DNA of 64,000 nt, taken from positions 35,047-99,046 of the forward strand of contig MSJI02000862.1 in the NCBI GenBank assembly GCA_001931905.2, written 5' to 3'. The position numbers were made by a program, and so were the translations under genes. Numbering within the stretch: the stretch's first letter is position 1; each line of letters opens with the position of its first letter. The DNA comes from Cladosporium sp. IMV 00045. Its lineage: Eukaryota; Ascomycota; Dothideomycetes; Cladosporiales; Cladosporiaceae. The notes beneath the pieces were generated by a model, which did not search any database, had not been told where the DNA came from, and was given only the letters and a program-made list of their open reading frames with translations. Of the stretch, positions 21,782-31,507 are shown in pieces.

Positions 21782-23374
21782 ATGTTTTCTCAATCTGCTC
21801 GTATGCTCATGCTGCCAGCATCACTGGCGACTCTCGCAGTAGCGGCACCAAACCCCGTCGCTCCTCGCGACCCTCTCATCACACCTTCTCTCGTCGAATA
21901 TAACCCCAGTCGAACAATCAACTTCCCAAGAAACATCATCAGCGACGCGAAAGGTCATTTTGACTCTGTTCTCAGCAGTCTGGGTTCGGACGTGCCCTCA
22001 TACGTCGCTTCAGGCGTTCCGAATTTCTTTCAGGATTTCCCCACTGGCGACAAAGTCCAGAGCTCACTGGGGATCGACGACGATCAGGTCGCTGCTCTGC
22101 CGACCAATGTACTGAATCTCCCTCCTTATGCCAATTGGACGGAGGACGGATGGAACGTACGATTCCACGGAAACGTCTACAAACAGCCCAACACATCTAC
22201 GGAGAAATTGAACGATTTGGCTGATGTCTTCCTCATCGGAACGGATATCCAAGATCTACCTGAGAACCAGCAGGAGAATGCACGCAACCTGACAGCCAGT
22301 ATCTTTGTCCTCCAGCAAGACAATGTGAACGTCTCTACTATTCATCTCGAGCCCGCGCCTGGCCAAGGTTCAAGTGGCCAACCCGGCGGTGGCGGTGCGG
22401 AGACAGCGAGCGGCGGATCGCAGGATATCCAGTTGCCATACAACACCACGTTCCTTGGCGACTACGACGCCTGGGTGCCCATCGAAATGAACGGCCTGAC
22501 CGCCGGCAACGAGACTTCGAAGATTCAACGTCTCAACACCTACGTGGATGGAGCCTCGCTTGGCAATGCTACAGCATATCTGGTCCCGCCGACTGGTATC
22601 ACTGTTGTCAGCGATATTGACGACATCCTCCGAGTCACCAAAATCTGGGATCCCAAGGAGGGCCTTCTGAACTCTTTCGCCCGTGACTTCACTCCCTGGG
22701 AGAACATGCCTAGCATCTACGCTAACTGGTCGAGCCATTTGCCAGACGCTCATTTCCACTGGCTGTCCACCACGCCGGAACAGGTCTCCCGCGCGTACAT
22801 GGACTTCATCTACTCCAACTACCCCGGCGGCAGCTTCGACACCCGCCCTCTCAATTTCTCCGACGTTTCAGCAACCCTGAGCATCCGCAAACACCTCCTT
22901 GACCAAATTTTTGTGACCTTCCCGCAGCGCAAGTTTGTCTTGGTAGCGGACACGAGCAACCCTGACATCATGAAGGACTACCCGCAGATGGCCATCGACT
23001 ACCCCGACCAAGTCCAGTGCATCCTGCTCCGCAACGTCACAGCGACCGACGAGTCCGATGAGTTCCCCTATGATACCAGCAAATTTGAAGGCCTCGAGCA
23101 GAACAAGTACATGTTCTTCAGACACGCTGACGATCTCACCGGTCTGGACATTATGGGCGGTGGATGCTACAACCAGAGCATTCCCCAGAACGTCACTTTC
23201 GGCTACCAGGGCTTGCCGTTTGGTGATGGTGGTGAGGATAGTGCCGTCAACGGTAGTGCTGACGGCTCGAACGGCGATGACGAGAGCGCCGCTGCTTCGC
23301 TCAGGTTCGGTGGGTTGCAGTACAGTGTTGCGTTTGCTGGGCTAATGGGGATGGTTATGTTCCAGCTTTTGTAA
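21782..23374 (+). CDS. Secreted, GPI-anchored APP1-domain (DUF2183) protein
   Basis: One exon of about 530 aa. The start at 21782 gives a signal peptide (SARMLMLPASLATLAVAAP). The centre (about residues 265-430) is the APP1 catalytic domain of the phosphatidate-phosphatase-like HAD fold: VVSDIDDILRVTKIWDP, then FHWLSTTPEQ, and FVLVADTSNPDIMKDYP. The tail is Ser/Gly/Asp-rich and ends in a hydrophobic run (LQYSVAFAGLMGMVMFQLL), as expected for a GPI-anchor signal. At least ten N-glycosylation sites fit an extracellular location. In the canonical DxDxT motif the Thr is Ile (DIDDI). A weakened copy of the 3' end lies at 25249-25400. Yeast App1 dephosphorylates phosphatidate at actin patches. An enzymatic role on the cell surface is only inferred here. 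Confidence 0.85.
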   Translation: MFSQSARMLMLPASLATLAVAAPNPVAPRDPLITPSLVEYNPSRTINFPRNIISDAKGHFDSVLSSLGSDVPSYVASGVPNFFQDFPTGDKVQSSLGIDDDQVAALPTNVLNLPPYANWTEDGWNVRFHGNVYKQPNTSTEKLNDLADVFLIGTDIQDLPENQQENARNLTASIFVLQQDNVNVSTIHLEPAPGQGSSGQPGGGGAETASGGSQDIQLPYNTTFLGDYDAWVPIEMNGLTAGNETSKIQRLNTYVDGASLGNATAYLVPPTGITVVSDIDDILRVTKIWDPKEGLLNSFARDFTPWENMPSIYANWSSHLPDAHFHWLSTTPEQVSRAYMDFIYSNYPGGSFDTRPLNFSDVSATLSIRKHLLDQIFVTFPQRKFVLVADTSNPDIMKDYPQMAIDYPDQVQCILLRNVTATDESDEFPYDTSKFEGLEQNKYMFFRHADDLTGLDIMGGGCYNQSIPQNVTFGYQGLPFGDGGEDSAVNGSADGSNGDDESAAASLRFGGLQYSVAFAGLMGMVMFQLL

Positions 23375-23432
23375 TGATTTTTTAACGACTAATTGAAGAA
23401 TACGGCCATCTGTGCGATCCACATGCTTGTGA

Positions 23433-23580
23433 AACCATCACTTCATTTTTCACGAGTACCATCACTTTACGAGTACTATCACTTCGTACTTCACGCCTGG
23501 ATTCAAATGGTAACATCACGTGCAACCGTCACTTCATTCGGGTACCCCCACTTCGAACAGTACCATCACTTCATGAGTAC
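23433..23580. repeat. Short degenerate repeat, CCATCACTTCA-type
   Basis: About seven variants of 'ccatcacttc' occur in 150 bases (near 23435, 23459, 23475, 23512, 23525, 23546 and 23563), spaced roughly 15-35 bases and often joined to 'gagtac'. It lies between the APP1-like stop and the next gene's promoter and may be a simple decayed tandem repeat or a cluster of factor sites. Confidence 0.6.
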
Positions 23581-23637
23581 TTCGCTCCTGATTTCACATG
23601 TCGACATCATGTGCCCAGACAGCAGTCCGGCTACGTC

Positions 23638-23643
23638 TATAAA
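23638..23643 (+). promoter_or_regulatory. TATA box candidate
   Basis: TATAAA at 23638-23643, about 165 bases upstream of the ATG at 23807 and followed by a CT-rich leader, is in a reasonable position for the core promoter of that gene. Confidence 0.45.
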
Positions 23644-23806
23644 GTCTCGTCAAACTCGCCTCAACACCTTCTCTTCTTCAACCCCTTTCCTCTTTCGACA
23701 CCTTCTCTTCCTACAGCCACCTCTATCAACCCACAACAACATCAATTATCACGTTTTCTCCTCATACCATCCACAAATCGAAAAACCACCTTGTTTAACC
23801 CCCACC

Positions 23807-24843
23807 ATGGAGAGCAGAAACCGCGAGCTCATCAACAATGCGCTCCGTCAGGCCGACGAAGTTGAGAAGGCTCGCCTCGACGGAACATGGCAAGAGGTAT
23901 GTTGCATGGAAATGAAATTCTGTGTATTCGCAAATACTGACATTTCGATCGGTTAGGCCGGTGCCTCCAGAAAACCCACGTCCGTTGAGGTCATCCCAAC
24001 AGTTTGCAAGTCTCCGAAGAAGTCTTCCGACGACGGCGATGATTCCCACGACTCCTCCCCCGACGAATCAGACTACAATGATTCCGACGTCAACGTTGAT
24101 CCAGCCGTCGTCATGGGCGAGGAGCACCGAGCCAAGAGAGCCGAGCAGAACAACAACGGGGGCGATGCGGACAATGTCGAGGCTGAGAGCCACATCTCGA
24201 CCAGCAGTAGCGATGACGATGTCAAAGCATCCATCGAGACGGAGACCTTGAACCATGAGCGCAAGCGCAAGCGCAAAACCAAGCCTCTCCCAGCAGATCC
24301 AAAGGTGCTCTTACGGGAGATTTCGCGCAGAACGACTCAGATGACGGCGATGGTGCTTACCAGGATACTGGAGAGTATTCTCCAGACACCGACAGCGTAC
24401 GACTCATCCGCAAGCGCGCCAAATCAACAGAAAAAGCAACCACGCCGAAAGGAACGAAAGTTCTCAACAACAACATCCCTAAAAAGAGATATGCGATTCT
24501 CTACGAGCGCTATGACGGAGAGGAATATGACTCTGACGAGAGAGCACATCCTGTATTCAAACTCAACCCGATCCGTCTCCCGGAGAAGTCTCCGCCTCTA
24601 CGAAAGGGGGATGGTATGGTTACGCTTAGGTTCTCAAGACTGCTCAGACATTTTCGGCAGCAGCAGGCGATACACCACTCGGGATTGGCTCAACTTGCCC
24701 AAGATCCCAGTCGGAGGTGGACTAAGCGAGTGGATGGCACGTCAACTAACCCGTGGGCAGTAAGGACGGTTTTGAAGCTCTACACTACAGCGGAGAGCAC
24801 GTGGAAATCCGAGGGCCGTGGTCTGGCGTGTCTAGTGCACTAA
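23807..24843 (+). CDS. Charged nuclear-type protein, unknown
   Basis: Predicted exons 23807-23896, 23957-24304 and 24364-24843 give about 305 aa. Intron 1 (donor GTATGT, acceptor GGTTAG) is clear. Intron 2 (59 nt, donor GTGCTC, acceptor TACCAG) is inferred because it joins two coding-like frames in phase 0. The N-terminal third is acidic and Ser-rich (SSDDGDDSHDSSPDESDYND), followed by a basic stretch ERKRKRKTKP that looks like a nuclear localisation signal. The last third (KKRYAILYERYDGEEYDSDE, then RLLRHFRQQQ and TNPWAVRTVLKLYTTAE) is the best-conserved-looking part. No family is recognised. If intron 2 is not used the frame instead stops at 24763. Confidence 0.55.
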
Positions 24844-25248
24844 GGACAATGTCACGATTCTCATGTGTATGTCAGCAATGTGGTTGATCGAACTTTCGAG
24901 ACTGTGTATGGGACAACAAACGTGAAAGTTGGGAATGGAAAATGGATAGGACGACGTTAGTAGGAAGAATTGTATGGTATAGCCGACTATCTAGTCGAAT
25001 ACCAACTCTATGATATCGAGTTGCCGCGAGTCACCTTTGCTCCCAATTTCCCTTTTGATCTTTTCCTCGTGTAATGTGCGCTTCGTTCAGTCTGTGATTT
25101 TCCTCCGCTTTTCGTCCAACCTATGATTTTCCTCCGCCTCTGCTCCGTCGGCGTTTTTCTCGTCGCGCTCGGTATGTGGCGCTGTACTATCAAAGTTTTT
25201 CATTGGAGTCACGAATTTCATCAACGCCAGTAATTTCTGCATGCTGGT
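24844..25248. other. Intergenic, no supported gene
   Basis: Spacer between the charged-protein gene and the APP1-like 3' fragment. The minus frames at 25008-25503 overlap the fragment and the repeat array and are not supported. Confidence 0.4.
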
Positions 25249-25400
25249 ATCGAGAGCGCGGCTGCTTCGCGTTCGTTCGGTGGTGGGTTGAAGTACAGTG
25301 CTATGTTTACTGGATTTATGGCAATGGTTGTATTTCAGCTTTTGTACTGTTCTTAATGATAAATAGACAGATACCGCCGTCTGGGTATGGGTGGTGTTTA
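25249..25400 (+). pseudogene. Decayed copy of the APP1-like gene 3' end
   Basis: From 25251 the sequence follows 23281-23410 closely: the Ser/Ala-rich coding end, the hydrophobic GPI-signal codons, the stop region and about 50 bases of 3' flank. Shared runs include 'cgagagcgc', 'gctgcttcgc', 'ttcggtgg', 'gtacagtg' and 'cagcttttgta'. Many of the differences are transitions. Nothing upstream of 25249 matches, so only about 150 bases were duplicated. There is no start codon or promoter, so it is non-functional. It ends just before the 87-89-bp array. Confidence 0.8.
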
Positions 25401-25415
25401 TTTGTGTTCTAGTAC

Positions 25416-25700
25416 CGATATCTCGGAGAGGTGATGTTCCTAGGACAGGTATCTCAGTGGTAGCAACTATTTTATAGCACATCAAGGCCGACGGTATTTG
25501 CATAGATCTCTCGGAGAAGCGATGTTCTCTATATAAGTATCTCAGTGGTGGAGACCATTTTATAGTATATCAAGGCCGAAGATACTTGCATGGATCTCTC
25601 GGAGAGACGATGTTCTCAGAATAAGTATCTCAGTGGTAAAGACCAATTCGCAGTAGATCAAGGCCGAGGATAGTTGCACCGATATCTCCAGAATATCAAC
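25416..25700. repeat. 87-89-bp tandem repeat array (three units and a partial)
   Basis: The anchor 'tctcgga' (the last copy reads 'tctccag') starts at 25421, 25508, 25597 and 25685, giving periods of 87, 89 and 88. Each unit contains 'gatgttc', 'gtatctcagtggt' and 'atcaaggccga'. Read next to the minus strand of the 2462-2635 array, 'ggagagacgatgttct' aligns with 'gggagatcatggcttct' and both continue to 'ctcagtgg', so the two arrays probably share an ancestor. Confidence 0.88.
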
Positions 25701-25784
25701 AACAAAAACGCTGACATTTACGATATGCAATTCAACGTGTAGCATTCTTTGCAGTCAATCCTCTCTAGCCTTATCAATCTCCAA

Positions 25785-26431
25785 TCACTCAGTCACCCCT
25801 GCCTTAAGTCTCTGCGCCGCCGCGATCACCTCATGTCCCATCGGCGGCTGGCCTCCAGGGTTGTGGCCAGGATAAGTCATCTCGAGCATCTGAGCTAATT
25901 GACCGGGGTTGTCATCGAGGATAAGAGTGGTGATCAAGACACTCCGGGATACAGTGTCTTTCCAGGCCTCGTGCAACACCGAATCCGTATTCTGCGGGCT
26001 AGGGTTTGCCTGCCCTGCTGCGCGGAGACAGTAGGACTGGGATCTTGTGTTTGTGACATGCAATATGAGGTAGATGCCGCGGAAATTCCTGCAAAGGTGT
26101 TCTAGGGAGATGCGGTGGCTTTGTGCGAATGTCGTGATCATGTCCACTCGTTCTGACGAAGTTGTCTCGACGGGGCTGCACTTACAATGGTCCTGAACAC
26201 GAAATCCAAACAGAAGTACTGAGCATTCTTGTCATGGGCGGGCGTGCTGAAGAGCTGCATATTGTTGCGAGCCATGGCATCGTGCTCGGCGAGTGCTTTG
26301 AATAATGCTCTCAGGGAGTCGAAGACCTCAGCCCATTGGGGATCGCGCATTTCTGGGGGCGGCACGGGGATCTCGTGGAGGAATGCGTGGGTGACCTCCG
26401 ATCGGGTGCCGTCGAATGTGTTGCCTGACAT
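25785..26431 (-). CDS. Small protein of unknown function
   Basis: The first exon is 26431-26186 (82 codons, start MSGNTFDGT, donor GTAAGT). The continuation is uncertain. The best in-phase acceptor I see is at 26037 (CCCAG), giving a second exon 26036-25785 and about 165 aa. The second-exon frame extends upstream to 26147 (reading HRISLEHLCRNFRGIYL), so a further intron or mini-exon is possible. No motif or family is recognised and no signal peptide is seen. The overall composition is that of a soluble cytosolic protein. Confidence 0.4.
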
Positions 26432-26696
26432 GATGGGAGTCTTTGGTGTTTAGAGTTTGGAGTTGATCTTTTTTGGTATTAAGGATCACGTCCCTCTCAC
26501 GCGTTGTTTTGATGATGTCAATCTGATGTGGGTCGACCCCATTGTTGGCAATGATCCTTGTTAACATGTCATGATATTGGTAGATGTCGAATGGGAGGTT
26601 CGGGATGTTTGTGTAGAATTTAAAGTTCATATAATCCGGCTAGAAAGAGTCCCCGTACAAGTCATCTGTCACAACCGTTGATTGAGAAATGCTAAT

Positions 26697-26716
26697 TAAC
26701 CCCAACCCTAACCCTA
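26697..26716. repeat. Interstitial telomere-like motif
   Basis: A CCCCAA unit is followed by two perfect CCCTAA-type units. TTAGGG is the usual telomere repeat of filamentous ascomycetes. It may be a relic or a binding site for a TTAGGG-type factor. Confidence 0.7.
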
Positions 26717-27156
26717 TAGCTTCGGCTGGACACTTTCCTCCCAGGATCACTTCACCTCACATGCCTCTATTAGCTTCGTAAATAGTCTTGAGAAGGATAT
26801 TCGTCCTTCTGATTCAAAACATTGATGCTATCAGTGAAAATGGATATATCCTGGCTCGGGCATATCCTGGAAACAATGGTCCATGCCAAGTGACCTCTTG
26901 TCGGCTTAAAGCGTTCGCTGGACGATGATCACCTTGGCGGGCGTTATAGGCCTTCTCTCAACCCCATCTTCTCCATCTTCAGGCGTATCACAGTGAAGCT
27001 TGGATTTGACTCGACTTGGCACGAGGACATGCCCCATCACGACCTCCACCATGCGATGCGTGATCCAATGGCAAGTCGTGCATGGATGAGGAGTAGTGCG
27101 AAGCCGGCAAGGCAAACGGGCCACCTCCGATGACTTCGGGGATATGCCGACGAGAA

Positions 27157-27163
27157 TATAAAA
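27157..27163 (+). promoter_or_regulatory. TATA box, lactonase gene
   Basis: TATAAAA at 27157-27163, 68 bases upstream of the ATG at 27225. TATA boxes at this distance are common for inducible fungal genes. Confidence 0.6.
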
Positions 27164-27224
27164 TCTCGCAGTGCCAGTCACAGTCAACCACTTGGCAAGT
27201 TAGGACTCGCATCGAAGTACCATC

Positions 27225-28547
27225 ATGCTGGACAAGACGTTGTTGCTGTGTCTGGCTGGTTCGGCTTTGGCTCAGCTGGATGCCATACCTGCTGGCTTTG
27301 ATCCGACTCGCTGGTCTTGGGTCTCGAATGAAGAACCGCTTCTGGCAGTCATTCCTGGAACCTTCAACCGTACGGTCTTTGATGCACCTTCCGCAGCCAA
27401 CGTCTCAGATCAAAGGGTCGTTTCCATGTGAGTACAGCGGTACGTGAATGATTAAACTTTAGAATGCTAATCCATCGAGAATAGCAACGACCACATCCAG
27501 AACTCTAGCTTCGTGGCATACGATGAGAAATTCTTCGACATCATTGGAGCGAATGCCACGGTAGAGCAGCTGCAGACCCTGCCTTTCCAAGTTCATGAAG
27601 CACCTTGTTACATCCCCGAACAACATGCGCTGTATTTCGTGGAATGGGGACCTTCACCCGAAGGCGACAACCGCCACCATGACTGGCAGTATCTCCTGGA
27701 TCTGAAGACCAACAATTTGACCCGCGTCAAGACCAACCCGCCGACTTGGAATGTCCACGGCTGCGTGTACCGTAATGGCAAGTTGCATGTGGTGACCGAC
27801 GGCGGGCCTGACGAGTCTCCATACTTGGCTACCATCGATCCGGTTACGCTGGATAGGAAGACGGTTCTCAACAACTACTACGAGAGGCCCTTCATTAGCT
27901 TCAATGACCTGGAAGTGGACCCAGAGGGAAATTACTATTTGACCGATTCTTTCTCGGGCTGGGTATGTGCCCTCAAAAGACAAGTGTGGCCTGTATTTGC
28001 TAACGTGACTCAGGGCCGCGACCTAAACCCTTTCTACGCTCCAACGCAGCCGACGGTTTACTTTGTGAATGGTACAACTCTACGAGCCAAAGAGCTGGTG
28101 TCAATCGAGGGAAATGCGAACGGCGTAACACTTTCTCCGGGTGGCAAAACCATCTACGTCTGTGACACCGGTGCATCTGAGGTCAAACCTTCGAGGAGGA
28201 ACAACCACGGTCCTCGCGACATGTGGGCGTGGGATTTTGCCACTTCGTCTAACGGCCAGAGATTGCCGCTTCTTACCAACCGCCGTTTGCTCAGCCGTGC
28301 GATAGAGTACTTCTACGATGGTGTCCGCGCGAGTGAGAAAGGATGGCTCTTCGCAGCTGGCGGAGAGGTTGTCGACGTCCTTGATCCCGAATCAGGCTGG
28401 ACTCTAGGCTCGATCAGAGTGGGTGGCAATGGAAACGATCCAGTCAATATTGTTCTTGCAGAGCATGAGTTGTGGATTGTCGGCAAGGGTGGCGTCTGGC
28501 ACGTGAAGGATGTCAAGGAGACGCTGGATTTGCGTTTCTCGAAGTAG
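27225..28547 (+). CDS. Secreted SMP-30/gluconolactonase-type lactonohydrolase
   Basis: Exons 27225-27427, 27485-27962 and 28014-28547 give about 404 aa. Intron 1 has donor GTGAGT and acceptor ATAG in phase. Intron 2 (51 nt, donor GTATGT, branch GCTAAC, acceptor CTCAG) is in frame, so its removal is inferred from the strong signals. Residues 1-16 (MLDKTLLLCLAGSALA) form a signal peptide. The six-bladed propeller of the SMP-30/gluconolactonase family is shown by HEAPCYIPEQHALYFVEW, NGVTLSPGGKTIYVCDT, FNDLEVDPEGNYYLTDS and GNDPVNIVLAEHELWIVGKGG. Relatives are metal-dependent enzymes that hydrolyse aldonolactones or similar lactones. The substrate is unknown. The gene is convergent with the Zn2Cys6 regulator, about 180 bases apart. 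Confidence 0.9.
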
Positions 28548-28726
28548 AATACAAGATATATCACCCGAAGAACAACGTATGAGAAACACCAGATGAAATA
28601 GATTGGTGCGCGTTAGGCTGTCGCAAAGTATTGAACATTGGACATCCATAAATCATCTACAATCGTTGCTCATGGTGCATGCGAGGCCAGGACTAAGAGT
28701 GAAACAACTCCTTGACTGCAGTGAGA

Positions 28727-30908
28727 TCAGCCGAAAAAGGTCTGAAGACCAAGGGCACCGACTACGTCGAGCCAATGGACTTCATGACCGTATCCTGCAT
28801 CACCACTATCGTATGTTGCCCAGATTGCCTTAATCGTGTGTAGAGTAACTTCGCCAACTCGAGGTGGAAGATGCACCTGAAGTCGTTCTAAGCTTTTGAC
28901 GACCTCTCGACGCGCTTGTACGACTTTCCAGGTATGGGCTGAGATGACCTGACCTCTGTCTTTCTCAAGGCCGATCGGAGACGTTCGCCCGCTGGTCAAA
29001 GATGACTCTGAAAAAGACTCAAAGAGTTGTTCGTACGACACAACGCCCGAGTCTTGACGTGACTTCGGCGTGAAGCTCTCCCCATCTCCTAGATAGCTTC
29101 CCTCGACCACGGTACTGTCGTGTCTGAGACCTGTCGCAGCGGAGAAACGTAGAAGGAGCTGGATACACGCCGTGCCAGAGTTGCTGTGGAGCCGCTTCAT
29201 GAGTTCGAGTAAACGCAAAGCGATTTGAGTTGTTTCGCGTCGACGTGAGTTGGCAATCCCTGGACTAGAGACCTGGTGAAGCCTCGTGATAGAGTGTTGT
29301 TTGTTCTCGAACATGTCCAGGGGAACATCTAACCCAGAGAAGGTCAGATATAGCTGTAGCAGCGCCGCAAGTCGAAATGCTTCAGAGACTCCGGGCACAG
29401 AATTGTGTTTTGCATCACTTCTTGTCCAGGCTTCAGAAAAGTTTTCGTCCTTTAGCGCATTCGCATCATCAAAGACGAGTCTCGCTAGCTCATCCCTGAA
29501 GTCTCGGGCTATCGTTTCGTTGGACACCACACCATTTCCGTTCGAAGAGGGAGACCAGCTTCCAAACCACTGTTGCTGCTGTTGTATCCGCTCCTGCTGA
29601 CAGAGGCACAGAACTAATGTGTATTTTTCTTGAACCGTACCAGAAAGGCCCGCTGGGATTTTCGTAAAATCGCCTCTCAAACTGGCCAGCTTGTTTTCCA
29701 AACGTAGGCTTGGTCTGAAGCTATGAGTGTCCCAGTGAATCAGACAAGCTTGAAAGTATTCGAAGTCTCTACGCTCTTGGGAATTGGATGGCCCCTGGTC
29801 CACATCACAAAGATTCAACATCTTCGCTACTTTGTCACGCAATGAGAAAGCCAGTTCTCGTGAATTGCTCCAAAGCATCGCAGTGCCTAGAGCGAAAGTT
29901 GCGAATAGAGACTCAACAGGCACCCCCATGTGCACCAGTGTCCGGGCACTCAGGAATCCAGCTAGATCTTGCCGAATTGCGCACAAAGCCTTCGAGGTCA
30001 AAGAGGACTGTATATGGCGGGCTTGAGGAAGTGTTTCGGCGAGGCAAGCTGCAGACATGCACTGCATCGCGCAAGCAACGGCTTCGGACCTTGGGCATAA
30101 GATCGCGGCCAGCTGGCTATGTTTGTTTGTGAATGGGTCAAAAGTCGATAATTTGTGGCATGCGTCCGTATACCAAAAGTCTGTGAGGAGGCCCGCTAAA
30201 TCGACGTCCGGCTGATGTTCGCTCAATTCATTGAAAGTGACGATAGGAGATGGAATATCGCCGAAATCATGTACTGTGGCTTGTGAAGAGGCGAGGCATC
30301 TTTTCAAGTCTTCCATGTCGCGGAGATCTGAGAGATGGTCGTTGTGTGAGTCGCGACGAGGATCGAGGTTTGTCATTGGTGTGTTCTGATGGGAGATTTC
30401 CTGAATAGAAAGACTCGCATGGTCGAAAGAGCTTTTCGACTCTGCTGGGCTCCCTTGATGCATGGGTGAAGGTGCATCAGAGTTGGGAACGAATATAGCA
30501 CTGGCTGATTCCTGGGATCTTCGGAAGCGTCCAGTGTCTTCCTCGCTATACGAGGGTTGCAGTGAGCTTGTGAGTGCTTCTGCATGTTGCCGCGGCCATT
30601 GCGGCGCCTTCATATGCGGTGGTTGCAGCACTTCATACTTTGTAGACCAACGGAAAGATCGTCGGTATCCCGGGCACTCTGTTTTGTACCGTTTGCACTG
30701 CATGCACCCAGGCTTTGTCTCGTCACATTTGCGCTGAAAGTTGTCAGCATCGATTCACAAGCTTTCCAAGTCCACCAACACGAGGAGATGCAGGCTACCA
30801 TACCCGCTTCTGTTTGCATTCCTGACAGCCATTGCGAGACTTAGTCTTCTTTGGTATCGGATCTCCCTGTGAATGGCAAGGTTGTGCTTGTTTCGAGCGT
30901 GTCGGCAT
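28727..30908 (-). CDS. Zn2Cys6 transcription factor
   Basis: Exons 30908-30804 and 30733-28727 give about 703 aa. The intron (donor GTATGG, acceptor TTCAG) splits the zinc cluster, which reads C-x2-C-x6-C-x6-C-x2-C-x6-C (NGCQEC, then RKC, PGC, MQC and TEC). The basic stretch KKTKSRNG precedes it. The rest is a fungal-specific regulatory domain (WYTDACHKLSTFDPF, ACAMQCMSAACLAETLP), typical of the pathway-specific activator type. Its position between the lactonase and the FMN oxidase suggests it may control them. That is inference. Confidence 0.92.
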
Positions 30909-31507
30909 TGTGTGGTTGACTTCGTCCCTCTGATCGCTAGGGAAATGAATGTGCAACACACTTGACCTACCGGAAGGGACCTGTTTGGTACTTGAGTTCC
31001 AACGGATAGCCTCTAGACGCAGATGTATCGCATCGGGATCTGTCCCGATCTACACGTGAGGCTCACTTCTCCGCAAGTGACCCGCTCGGATGCCATCCGA
31101 GCATCGCGCCCTCCGATCTTGTCAGCCATCTTAGTGTACGACGATATCGTATCAAGACACATAATCATCGGCCTGAATCCCACTATTGATGATAGCGATG
31201 ATCATGATGATGGTAATGGAAAGATGGATGTGTTGATGAAAGACTAGCCTGCTAGGACCGAATTTTAGAGTGGGGTCTTCAAACCAAGCCTTGACCAGGG
31301 GCATTCTCACGTCTCCTTTCTTCGTTCGCCATCACATCCAACACAACGATGCGTTCGAGCTATCGTGTTTGGAGATCATGGAGCGATCTTAAGTATAAGA
31401 AATACTTGTCATCCTGACCATGATAACATATGACTGGAAAGCGGAATCCTCCGACCCTGACTATCATATTTAGATGCGAGGTAATTTTCCAGTCCTCTAA
31501 ATGATTA
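30909..31507. other. Intergenic, regulator promoter
   Basis: About 600 bases upstream of the minus-strand regulator and downstream of the minus-strand oxidase. A 'gatgatag'-type trinucleotide run occurs near 31185-31215. No gene is supported. Confidence 0.4.

Larger units (their letters stand above)
26432..27224. other. Intergenic with interstitial telomere-like repeat
   Basis: Shared upstream region of the small minus-strand gene and the lactonase. It contains the telomere-like motif at 26697-26716 and the lactonase TATA box at 27157. No gene is supported. Confidence 0.45.

Noticed and set aside
24305..24330. A 26-nt intron joining the frames of the charged protein
   Set aside because: Far below the usual minimum for spliceosomal introns. 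A 59-nt intron using a downstream acceptor fits better.
2423..25700. CRISPR-like array
   Set aside because: The repeats are contiguous, without unique spacers, and the organism is a eukaryote.
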